From Verrucomicrobiota bacterium (GTDB lineage Bacteria; Verrucomicrobiota; Verrucomicrobiia; Opitutales; Seribacteraceae): 5,975 bases of DNA. The number at the start of each line of letters is the position of its first letter. Positions within the stretch are counted from its first letter, which is position 1. The DNA is taken from NCBI GenBank assembly GCA_030830145.1, contig JAURNO010000375.1:1-5975 (forward strand), read 5' to 3'. A program made the translations under genes and the position numbers. Positions 1-5,975 of the stretch are shown one piece after another. The notes beneath the pieces are model-generated. The model saw nothing but the letters and a program-made list of their open reading frames with translations. It did no database searches and was not told where the DNA came from.

Positions 1-117
1 ACGGGAAAAGGGACCAAGAGAGCCCCGTCCGTTGCCAAAGAATGGCTAAGCGTTGCCGCCCAAAAAGGTGATAAAACCGCAAAGCGATTATTGGAGAGCT
101 ATAAATCTTTGTTTTAG
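1..117 (+). CDS. C-terminal end of a Sel1-repeat-like protein (5' truncated by window)
   Basis: An open frame enters from the left edge and stops at TAG (115-117), giving 38 residues that end in ESYKSLF. The stretch AKEWLSVAAQKGDKTAKRLL matches the spacing of a Sel1-type TPR-like helical repeat (A..W...AA..GD..A...L). Sel1 proteins are solenoids that usually act as protein-interaction scaffolds, often secreted or periplasmic, but the part seen here says nothing about partner or location. Only one repeat-like unit is visible and the start lies outside the window, so the family call is tentative. A T-rich hairpin about 70 bases downstream could end its transcript. Confidence 0.6.
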   Translation, partial: TGKGTKRAPSVAKEWLSVAAQKGDKTAKRLLESYKSLF

Positions 118-187
118 AATCAAAGTTGCCCAAACCCGACAAGGAGACAAATCTGCTCGCATTCAATCCTCGCCTTTAATGGCTGCG

Positions 188-212
188 ACAAAAAGGCACT
201 ATAGCTTTTTGT
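188..212 (+). terminator. Possible weak intrinsic terminator after the Sel1-like gene
   Basis: An 8-bp inverted repeat (ACAAAAAG at 188-195, CTTTTTGT at 205-212) encloses a 9-base loop. The stem is nearly all A-T, with its T-run inside the 3' arm, so it could act in either direction but would be weak. It is the only hairpin of note between the Sel1-like gene and hsp20, apart from a small CTGTT/AACAG stem at 226-239. The rest of 118-264 shows no credible gene. Confidence 0.3.
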
Positions 213-228
213 GGGATTCCATAAACTG

Positions 229-257
229 TTGATAAACAGGGAAAGAACTAATTTATG
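229..257 (+). promoter_or_regulatory. Weak sigma70-like promoter candidate before hsp20
   Basis: TTGATA (229-234) resembles a -35 box. A 17-base spacer leads to TTTATG (252-257), which keeps only three of six -10 consensus bases. If used, transcription would begin close to the ATG at 265, which would favour one of the downstream start codons (ATG 316) for hsp20. I see no clear sigma32-type promoter and no CIRCE inverted repeat. The call rests on spacing and a partial match only. Confidence 0.2.
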
Positions 258-264
258 ACTCGGC

Positions 265-741
265 ATGAAAATGGCAGTAATTAGTCTACACATTACTAAT
301 TATAAACCAAAAACTATGAAATTAAATAAAACACACCAAAGTTTTCCTCTTGCCTTAACCGTTGGGTCTTTTTTGGATGCGATCGATTCTAATTGGCGTA
401 GAAATCGAAGCCCAAAAGGATTTGACTCACAAGAACAGGCTCAACTCGCCGATTGCAATATTTCCGAAAACAGCGAGTCCTTCGAACTGTACTTCCTCCT
501 CCCGGGATTCGAAAAGGAAGATGTTTCCGTTACCATGAAGAATTCCGAAATAACGGTGAATGCTTCATCTGAAGATTCTGAAAATAATTCTTTTTTCGGA
601 AAAAAAGAATTCTGCAGAGTTGTGGAAATCCCGGAATCTTGCGAAAAGCGTAAGGTCCGTGCAAAACTTGACAAAGGAATTTTGCATCTAGTTTTACCCA
701 AGCGCAAGGCGGACAAGCCAATCGAAGTAAAAATAAACTGA
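265..741 (+). CDS. Hsp20/alpha-crystallin family small heat-shock protein
   Basis: This is an ATP-independent holdase chaperone expected in the cytoplasm, where oligomers bind unfolding proteins and pass them to ATP-driven chaperones. With the start at 265 it has 158 residues. A polar N-terminal arm (1-60) precedes the alpha-crystallin domain (about 61-150), which holds the LPGFEKEDVSV strand (LPGF at 79-82) and the hallmark GILHLVLPK (138-146). The C-terminal tail IEVKI (153-157) supplies the I/V-x-I motif that family members use to dock subunits. The start is uncertain: ATG 265, 271 and 316 are all in frame and none has a good Shine-Dalgarno. ATG 316 would give 141 residues, a very typical family length. 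The gene is followed 19 bases later by a strong terminator, so it is probably monocistronic. The family call is firm; heat regulation is inferred from the family and not seen. Confidence 0.95.
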   Translation: MKMAVISLHITNYKPKTMKLNKTHQSFPLALTVGSFLDAIDSNWRRNRSPKGFDSQEQAQLADCNISENSESFELYFLLPGFEKEDVSVTMKNSEITVNASSEDSENNSFFGKKEFCRVVEIPESCEKRKVRAKLDKGILHLVLPKRKADKPIEVKIN

Positions 742-760
742 CTTCTTTTAAGAAAGTCAC

Positions 761-793
761 AAGAAGGCCGCATCTGCGGCCTTCTTTGTTTTT
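761..793 (+). terminator. Strong rho-independent terminator of hsp20
   Basis: A perfect 11-bp stem (AAGAAGGCCGC at 761-771, GCGGCCTTCTT at 776-786) has a four-base ATCT loop and is followed by TGTTTTT. It begins 19 bases after the hsp20 stop. A smaller bulged hairpin (GACTT...AAGTC, 740-758) lies just before it. The 5' arm is A-rich, but the downstream T-run is on the + side, so it mainly ends rightward transcription. It separates hsp20 from the hrpB unit. Confidence 0.93.
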
Positions 794-831
794 GATTGAA
801 AAGTAACCCAAGACTTCGAATCTTGATACGG

Positions 832-3357
832 ATGGATGGAGTAAATGATTTGCCTTTGGTCGAGCAATTTGGAGAAATTCAAAAAGCATGGGAGCACCGT
901 AAGCATCTAGCAATTAGGTCTCCGACAGGATCCGGCAAATCAATCGGACTACCGATTTTGCTTTTCCACAAGAAAATGGTTGATGGACAAATTTTGGTAA
1001 TTCAACCTAGGCGGATTGCCGCGCGCTTGCTTGCTCGAAGGGTTTCAGCGTTGCTTGGAAGCGAAATTGGCAAGGAAGTTGGTTATCATGTAAGGTTCGA
1101 TAAAAAATGCTCCGATGAAACAAAGATCATTTACCTGACCGATGGAATCTTTCTGAATAAAATTCTCTCTGACCCTACTCTTTCGAGGGTGGGGCTCGTG
1201 ATTTTCGATGAATTTCATGAGCGCAGTCTGCAAATCGATTTAGCTCTCGCTCTGGCAAAAAAACTTTCGTTTTCGCAGAGGCCTTCTCTACGCCTGATTG
1301 TTACCTCAGCCACTTTAAGTTTATCGGCGGTGCAGGATTATCTTCGAGACTGCGAATCGCTTGAACTAAAAGCTCAAAGCTATCCGGTTGAAATTGAGCA
1401 TCGAATGTCGAATTCGACCGAACCAATATGGAAGCAGATCTCACTTCATTTGAGAAAAATTATCCATGAAAAAGGAGGAAACATACTTATTTTCCTGGAT
1501 GGTGCTTTTGAAATTTCAAAAACGGTCAGAGAGATACAGCAGGCGACTTGGTCCTCGGGACTTGAGGTGAGAGCTTTGTATGGTGAAATGCACCCAACTG
1601 AACAGGATCGTGTTTTGGCCCGCAGTCCGAAAAGAAAGGTCATTGTAAGTACGAATATTGCAGAAACTTCCCTGACTATTGAAGGGGTTGAGGTTGTGAT
1701 AGATACAGGAAGGGCCAAAAAAGCCAGTTATGATCAGAGTCGAAAGGTAGATGTTTTGCTTTCTTCTCCAATAAGCAAAAGCTCGGCTGAACAACGTGCC
1801 GGACGAGCGGGAAGAACTGCGCCTGGCTATTGTTTGAGAATGTGGACAGTTGGTGAACATGAACGCAGAGATCTTTTTGAGCTCCCCGAAATTCAAAGGA
1901 TGGACCTTGCCGAATTGTACTTGAAGCTGCGCGCAATCGATATTTGCCCGAAAGACTTGAATTGGTTCGAGAACCCCCCCGAGGCTTCTTTGGAGGTAGC
2001 ACGGAATGCTTTGTTGAAAATCGGAGCTTTGTGCGAGGAAGATGATCGAATAACCGAGCTTGGGACTGAAGTTTCCCTTCTTGGTTTACATCCGAGATTG
2101 GGGGCATCGTTGGTAAAGGGAAAGCAGTGCGATTGTTTGCCGGCGGTTGCCCTTACCTTTGCTATGCTGGAAAACCGCCCGCCATTGGCAGGTAAAGTCA
2201 CTCCTTCGAACTCGATCGACCAACCATGGTCAAAAGGTAAAAGCTTTGTCGAAGATTCTGATCTTCTTGTTTTTTTGAAAGCCTATGAATATGCAAAGCA
2301 TGTGAGATTTGAAAAAGACGCCTGCATGGCTTCGGGAATCCATGGAGTGCGTTGCAGGGAAGCCGAGCAAATTGCCATACAAACTTGCCGCCGTGTAGGT
2401 CTGGGTGAATTTGATTTCAAATTCCCCAATGATGATGAATATCTTAAAATAATACTAAGTGCTTATTCCGAGAATATATGCATGCTCAAAAGCAGAGGTA
2501 CGATGATGTACGAGACACTTGACGGAAGAAGAGTACATCTTCCGAAGCACTCCGCGGTTGGCCCATCCGAATGGGTTTTGCCTCTAAGAATTGTGGAAAA
2601 GATGGCCAAGGGAAATATTTCTCTCGAAATGGAATTCGTTTCCTCGCTCTGCGAGGAAATGATTCGGGAATATTTCGCTGCTGAAATATCCGACGAAGAG
2701 GAAGTTTTGCTTGATCTCGATTGTCGTAAAGTTGTGCGTAGAAAATATACTAAGTTGGGACAGTTGAAATTTTCCTTTAAAGATTCCTTCGAGGTTTCTG
2801 AAAAAGAAGTATCATCTGCTTACGCAAAGGCAATTCACGCGGGCGATCTTGTTCTGAAAAAATGGGATTCGAAAGTGGAGGCTTTTCTTGCTCGCGTAGA
2901 TTTTCTGCACACTCATTTTCCCGAATATGAAATCGAGCCTTTGGACGAGGATTCGAAAATTTTGATTTTTGAAGAAATTTGCGCCGGGCAAATAAGTTGG
3001 AAATCCATCCGCAACCAAGATGTTTATCCCTTTGTCAGAAATGCATTTGGGGAAGACCAATTGAAAGTTCTGGACGGAGTCGTTCCGCCTGAAATTGATC
3101 TTGGCAACGGTCGGAAACCATATCGAATTACCTACAGTTCAGATCATGCCCAAATATCAGTCTACCTTCAGGATTTATATGATGTTGCCCGCCACCCTTC
3201 CATCAATTACGGAAAATATAAACTAACCGTCGACATTCTCGCGCCAAATGGGCGAAGTTCGCAAGTTACGAAGGATTTACCTGCGTTCTGGGAAGGTTCT
3301 TATGTGGAGGTTAAAAAGGAATTGGCTGGAAGATATCCAAAACACGAATGGCGTTGA
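832..3357 (+). CDS. hrpB: ATP-dependent DEAH-box helicase, HrpB family
   Basis: This is a DEAH/RHA superfamily 2 helicase of the bacterial HrpB type, predicted to use ATP to remodel RNA in the cytoplasm; the precise substrate of the family is unsettled. From ATG 832 it has 841 residues, close to E. coli HrpB (about 809). RecA-like domain 1 carries Walker A SPTGSGKS (30-37), the QPRRIAAR segment, DEFHERS (126-132; HrpB has DEFH in place of DEAH) and SAT (159-161). RecA-like domain 2 has TNIAETSLTIEG (from 274) and QRAGRAGR (321-328). Winged-helix/ratchet regions follow, then the long HrpB-specific C-terminal part ending in the family signature SYVEVKKELAGRYPKHEW (last residues). An in-frame TTG at 796 would add 12 residues, but it abuts the upstream terminator and has no Shine-Dalgarno, so ATG 832 is preferred. 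Its end overlaps yraN by 10 bases. All helicase motifs look intact. It is unrelated to the type III secretion regulator also named HrpB. Confidence 0.96.
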   Translation: MDGVNDLPLVEQFGEIQKAWEHRKHLAIRSPTGSGKSIGLPILLFHKKMVDGQILVIQPRRIAARLLARRVSALLGSEIGKEVGYHVRFDKKCSDETKIIYLTDGIFLNKILSDPTLSRVGLVIFDEFHERSLQIDLALALAKKLSFSQRPSLRLIVTSATLSLSAVQDYLRDCESLELKAQSYPVEIEHRMSNSTEPIWKQISLHLRKIIHEKGGNILIFLDGAFEISKTVREIQQATWSSGLEVRALYGEMHPTEQDRVLARSPKRKVIVSTNIAETSLTIEGVEVVIDTGRAKKASYDQSRKVDVLLSSPISKSSAEQRAGRAGRTAPGYCLRMWTVGEHERRDLFELPEIQRMDLAELYLKLRAIDICPKDLNWFENPPEASLEVARNALLKIGALCEEDDRITELGTEVSLLGLHPRLGASLVKGKQCDCLPAVALTFAMLENRPPLAGKVTPSNSIDQPWSKGKSFVEDSDLLVFLKAYEYAKHVRFEKDACMASGIHGVRCREAEQIAIQTCRRVGLGEFDFKFPNDDEYLKIILSAYSENICMLKSRGTMMYETLDGRRVHLPKHSAVGPSEWVLPLRIVEKMAKGNISLEMEFVSSLCEEMIREYFAAEISDEEEVLLDLDCRKVVRRKYTKLGQLKFSFKDSFEVSEKEVSSAYAKAIHAGDLVLKKWDSKVEAFLARVDFLHTHFPEYEIEPLDEDSKILIFEEICAGQISWKSIRNQDVYPFVRNAFGEDQLKVLDGVVPPEIDLGNGRKPYRITYSSDHAQISVYLQDLYDVARHPSINYGKYKLTVDILAPNGRSSQVTKDLPAFWEGSYVEVKKELAGRYPKHEWR

Positions 3358-3803
3358 CCTCCCTAAGCGGCATTTGGAAGAGGACGGAAGCATTCCTTTG
3401 GTCACTCGGAGTAAAGCCGGATTGGGCAAACGCCCAATTGTGCGGCCGATATGGAGAATGGCTCGGACGAAAATTTCTGAAAAGCAAGGGCTATCGTATT
3501 GTCGTCGTAAACTGGAGAAGTTCCTTCGATCGCAGGCAGGAGATCGATATTGTTTGCCGGAAAGATGGGGTTCTCGTTTTCGTGGAAGTTCGTGCACGCT
3601 CGGAAAAGGCTTTGGTGTGCGGTTTCGATTCCCTTGGAAGCCGTAAGATGAAATCGCTCAGACGCTCCTTCATGGCTTACCTTAGAGAATCGGGCGATGA
3701 ACCAAACCATCATCGGTTTGACGTGATCGAAGTTGATCTTCCCACGGCCAAGGGAAACGACGCTCGTGTTTTCCATCATGAAAACATTGCCATTTTCGGT
3801 TAG
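3348..3803 (+). CDS. yraN: YraN/UPF0102 family protein (predicted nuclease-like fold)
   Basis: This 151-residue protein is of the UPF0102 (YraN) family, which is widespread, has no settled function and is predicted to adopt an endonuclease-like PD-(D/E)XK fold. Family landmarks in order are RYGEWLGRKFLKSKGY (34-49), N55xR57, EIDIV (65-69), VFVEVRARS (77-85) and HRFDVIEVD near 120-130. E65, D67 and E80-V-R82 match the putative acidic/basic core; the usual GEID is QEID here (Q64). About 32 residues precede the conserved domain, so it is longer than the typical family length of about 120. The start ATG lies inside the hrpB end (ATGGCGTTGA, 10-base overlap), and no other ATG precedes the domain, which supports translational coupling. 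The family call is strong; biochemical activity is inferred only. Confidence 0.9.
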   Translation: MALTSLSGIWKRTEAFLWSLGVKPDWANAQLCGRYGEWLGRKFLKSKGYRIVVVNWRSSFDRRQEIDIVCRKDGVLVFVEVRARSEKALVCGFDSLGSRKMKSLRRSFMAYLRESGDEPNHHRFDVIEVDLPTAKGNDARVFHHENIAIFG

Positions 3804-3857
3804 CTCTTTCATTTATATACGCGTAACGGAAAATGTGCATCCATATCTTCATCAAAC

Positions 3858-5381
3858 ATGCCTGACGCCACTGTAAAAACTCCGCCAACCATCATAGTCA
3901 TCTTCGGTGCTTCCGGAGATTTGACGGCTCGAAAATTGGCACCCGCCATCTTCAATTTGTCCAAGGACGGATTGTTGCCCGAATCCTGTCATCTGATCGG
4001 ATACGGTCGAACGGAAATGAGCATTGATTCTTTTCGCGATTATCTCGTCAAATCTTTGGATTCCTATTCGAGAAGAACCATAGAGGAAGAAACCTGGAAT
4101 GCCTTGTCTTCAAATATTTCTTTTCACGCTGGTGCTTACGACGATCTGGGCAGTTTTGAGAAATTGGAGGAGAAGATTTCCACCATTGAGAAAGCAATCG
4201 GATCGCCCGCCCAATGCCTTTTCTACGTATCCACTCCTCCCGGTGTCTTTATGCCAATTTTGGAAAACCTTGGGGCTAGTGGTTTGGCCAAGCGTCACCA
4301 AGGCCAGAATACCGCTTCCAAGGTAATTATTGAAAAGCCTTTTGGGAGAGACCTCCAAAGTGCCCATGAACTTAATGAAGTGATTAACCGTAGGTTCGAA
4401 GAGTCTCAAGTGTTTAGGATCGATCACTATTTGGGTAAAGAAACAGTTCAGAGCCTTCTTGTACAGAGGTTTGCTAACGCAATTTTCGAACCCGTATGGA
4501 ATCGGCATTACGTATCGAGTGTCCAAATAACCGTATCCGAAGATTTGGGAGTTGGAACTCGAGGAGGTTATTACGACAAGAGCGGAGCCATGCGAGACAT
4601 GATTCAAAATCACGTCATGCAGCTTCTCGCTCTTACGGCAATGGAACCCCCCTCCTCCCTTGACCCAGAGGCCATAAGAGATGAAAAGGTAAAGGCCTTG
4701 AAGGCCTTGAAACCTCTTGCTTTGGAGGGAGATGACCCTGAGGTCGTAAGAGCCGTTTATACCGAGGGGCTCGTGGGGGGCAAAAGGGCTAATGGCTATT
4801 TGGAGGAGGAGGGAATTCCTGAGGATTCATTTACCGAAACCTATACTGCTTTACGCCTGTCTTTGGATAATTGGAGATGGAAAGGGGTACCGTTTTATAT
4901 TCGTTCCGGAAAGCGGTTGGCAATGAAAGCAAGCGAGATCGTCGTTCAGTTTAGTAGACCGCCCGCCATACTTTTTGGCGAAGGAAAGCGTTACAATGTG
5001 GCACCCAACTTATTGGTCATAAGAATTCAACCCAATGAGGGGATCACTCTGTATCTCAATACCAAAACTCCGGGATTGGAAACAAAACTTCAACCCATCA
5101 AACTCGCTTTTGGTTATGAAACTACTTTTGGCTCGAATACGCCTGAAGCCTACGAGAGACTGATTCTTGACGCCCTCAACGGTGACGGAACCCTTTTTAT
5201 CAGGGGGGACGAAGCTGAAACTTCATGGGGCTTGCTCAGTCCCGTATTGGAATATTGGGCCGAGCAGGGACGACGTGGATTGGAAAGCTATTCGGCTGGA
5301 ACATGGGGACCCTTGGCGGCTGATAAATTACTATTAAAAAGTGGTCATGAATGGATTACTGGAAAGGAGTACGGACAATGA
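3858..5381 (+). CDS. zwf: Glucose-6-phosphate 1-dehydrogenase
   Basis: This cytosolic enzyme oxidises glucose 6-phosphate to 6-phosphogluconolactone with NADP+, the entry step of the oxidative pentose phosphate pathway and a main NADPH source. It has 507 residues, the usual bacterial size. The N-terminal Rossmann fold shows GASGDLTARKL (17-27). EKPFG (159-163) follows, then the family signature RIDHYLGKE (187-195), with substrate-binding H190, and RDMIQNH with the likely catalytic base H252. The C-terminal half has TETYTALRLSLDNWRWKGVPFYIRSGKRL and GDGTLFIRGDEAETSW, as expected. All key residues are present. There is no Shine-Dalgarno before ATG 3858. The 54-base gap after yraN holds an 8-base palindrome TACGCGTA (3818-3825) and an AT-rich TTTATATA but no clear promoter or terminator. 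It may therefore be co-transcribed with hrpB-yraN or have its own weak promoter. Its stop overlaps the msrA start. Confidence 0.97.
   Translation: MPDATVKTPPTIIVIFGASGDLTARKLAPAIFNLSKDGLLPESCHLIGYGRTEMSIDSFRDYLVKSLDSYSRRTIEEETWNALSSNISFHAGAYDDLGSFEKLEEKISTIEKAIGSPAQCLFYVSTPPGVFMPILENLGASGLAKRHQGQNTASKVIIEKPFGRDLQSAHELNEVINRRFEESQVFRIDHYLGKETVQSLLVQRFANAIFEPVWNRHYVSSVQITVSEDLGVGTRGGYYDKSGAMRDMIQNHVMQLLALTAMEPPSSLDPEAIRDEKVKALKALKPLALEGDDPEVVRAVYTEGLVGGKRANGYLEEEGIPEDSFTETYTALRLSLDNWRWKGVPFYIRSGKRLAMKASEIVVQFSRPPAILFGEGKRYNVAPNLLVIRIQPNEGITLYLNTKTPGLETKLQPIKLAFGYETTFGSNTPEAYERLILDALNGDGTLFIRGDEAETSWGLLSPVLEYWAEQGRRGLESYSAGTWGPLAADKLLLKSGHEWITGKEYGQ
5365..5368 (+). promoter_or_regulatory. Shine-Dalgarno for msrA inside the zwf 3' end
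   Basis: AAAGGAG ends at about 5369, eight to nine bases before the ATG at 5378, in the optimal place for ribosome binding. It is the clearest Shine-Dalgarno in the window and fixes the msrA start at the ATGA overlap, even though it sits within zwf coding sequence. Confidence 0.8.
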
Positions 5382-5975
5382 ATGATATATTGATAAGAAT
5401 CTGTCTGCTTGGATTGATGGCATTGGGTTCATGCAAAACAGGTGACGAACAATTATCCCTCGAAAACAATAAGATTGGGAAAGGCCCTACGAAAATGAAT
5501 AAAGAGAATTTGAAGCCATCCAAGGAAGTCCCTAAGAGGGAGGAAGTAGCAATTATAGGGGGCGGATGCTTTTGGTGTACCGAAGCGGTCTTCGAAATGT
5601 TCGACGGTGTGAAGGAGGTGGTTTCCGGATATGCAGGTGGAGCCTCAAAAAACCCGACATACAAGGAAATTTGCACTGGTAAGAGCGGTCACGCGGAAGT
5701 GATTAAGATTGTTTATGATCCGACCACGATCAGTTATGCCAAGATCCTCTCGGTCTTCGGCGAGTGTCATGATCCTACGACATTGAACAGACAGGGAGCG
5801 GACGTAGGCACTCAATACCGTTCCACGATTATGTATTTGAGCAAGGAACAACAAAAAATAGCGGAGGCTTGGAAGAACAATCTCACTGAAAAATTTATCG
5901 ACCCGGTTGTTACAGAGATTGTAAAAGCTCCCGTATTTTATGCTGCGGAAGATTACCATCAGGACTACTACAAGA
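5378..5975 (+). CDS. msrA: Peptide-methionine (S)-S-oxide reductase MsrA, predicted lipoprotein (3' truncated by window)
   Basis: The enzyme reduces methionine-S-sulfoxide in proteins back to methionine through a cysteine sulfenic acid. The frame runs open to the window edge, with 199 codons visible. Residues 1-19 form a lipoprotein signal: a short N-region with R7, a hydrophobic core and lipobox LGSC, with lipidated C19. A charged Lys/Glu/Asn-rich linker (20-56) leads to the MsrA domain: GGGCFWCTEAVF with catalytic C64, nearby C67 and E69; SGYAGG (83-88); SGHAEVIKIVYDP; CHDPTTLNRQGADVGTQYRS; and AEDYHQDYYK. Only the last residues, including any C-terminal resolving cysteine or fused MsrB domain, lie outside the window. 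It overlaps zwf by ATGA and has a good Shine-Dalgarno, so it is almost certainly co-translated with zwf. The domain call is firm; export and lipidation are inferred from the signal. D20 is absent after C19 (K20), so outer-membrane sorting is plausible. Confidence 0.95.
   Translation, partial: MNDILIRICLLGLMALGSCKTGDEQLSLENNKIGKGPTKMNKENLKPSKEVPKREEVAIIGGGCFWCTEAVFEMFDGVKEVVSGYAGGASKNPTYKEICTGKSGHAEVIKIVYDPTTISYAKILSVFGECHDPTTLNRQGADVGTQYRSTIMYLSKEQQKIAEAWKNNLTEKFIDPVVTEIVKAPVFYAAEDYHQDYYK

Noticed and set aside
179..232. A 17-codon ORF (MAATKRHYSFLWDSINC) in the gap before hsp20
   Set aside because: The nearest AAGGAG is about 33 bases upstream, the ORF includes the terminator-like hairpin, and it has no recognisable features.
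188..330. RNA thermometer (ROSE or fourU) in the hsp20 leader
   Set aside because: Small Hsp genes often carry one, but no Shine-Dalgarno is available to be masked and no matching U-run/AGGA pairing is seen.
796..831. TTG start at 796 for hrpB
   Set aside because: It lies a few bases past the hsp20 terminator T-run with no ribosome binding site. ATG 832 gives a family-like N-terminus (DLPLVEQF before Walker A).
441..913. Minus-strand ORFs antisense to hsp20, hrpB, zwf and msrA
   Set aside because: They mirror real + strand genes, show no recognised motif or start signal, and one reads across the terminator hairpin.
1974..1980. Run of seven C in hrpB as a slippage or phase-variation tract
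   Set aside because: The frame is intact on both sides, the tract is short and mid-gene, and nothing suggests contingency control.
3248..3646. A + strand 132-codon ORF bridging the hrpB end and yraN
   Set aside because: It is out of frame with both genes, has a basic low-quality composition, and is fully explained by the hrpB and YraN family matches.
3804..3857. Terminator or clear promoter between yraN and zwf
   Set aside because: No stem-loop with a T-run is present. TTGCCA (3787-3792) and TATATA (3814-3819) are 21 bases apart, too far for a normal promoter.
4692..4709. Tandem 9-base direct repeat (AAGGCCTTG twice) in zwf
   Set aside because: It encodes KALKAL in a region where G6PD proteins normally have a similar lysine/leucine-rich helix, so it is coding coincidence.

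Overview
The window is an ordinary bacterial chromosomal segment. It is densely coded, almost entirely on the + strand, and of moderate G+C (roughly mid-40s percent, judged by eye). No rRNA, tRNA, CRISPR array, insertion sequence, phage gene or long repeat is visible. The gene set is a small heat-shock protein, an HrpB-type DEAH helicase, a YraN/UPF0102 protein, glucose-6-phosphate dehydrogenase and a lipoprotein MsrA. This fits a Gram-negative-type bacterium. Sparse Shine-Dalgarno signals and the protein style make me think of Verrucomicrobiota (Opitutae/Puniceicoccales-like), but that is a low-confidence guess that the sequence alone does not prove.

Layout. Bases 1-117 are the 3' end of a gene whose last residues look like a Sel1-type repeat. 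Bases 118-264 are a non-coding gap with one T-rich hairpin (possible terminator) and weak promoter-like hexamers. Bases 265-741 encode an Hsp20/alpha-crystallin small chaperone, closed by a textbook intrinsic terminator (761-793). A new unit then begins with hrpB (832-3357), whose end overlaps yraN (3348-3803) by 10 bases. After a 54-base gap comes zwf (3858-5381). Its stop codon overlaps the start of a lipid-anchored msrA (from 5378) in an ATGA junction, and msrA runs off the right edge.

How the genes relate. hrpB and yraN look translationally coupled: a DEAH helicase followed by a protein of a predicted nuclease-like fold, both of poorly defined function. zwf and msrA also look coupled. Zwf makes cytosolic NADPH, the ultimate reductant for the thioredoxin-driven repair of methionine sulfoxide, although the lipobox puts this MsrA outside the cytoplasm. 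With Hsp20 upstream, the region has a loose stress and protein-repair flavour, but nothing shows that it is one system. I found no convincing new biological system. The findings below are modest points on gene coupling, start sites and protein variation.
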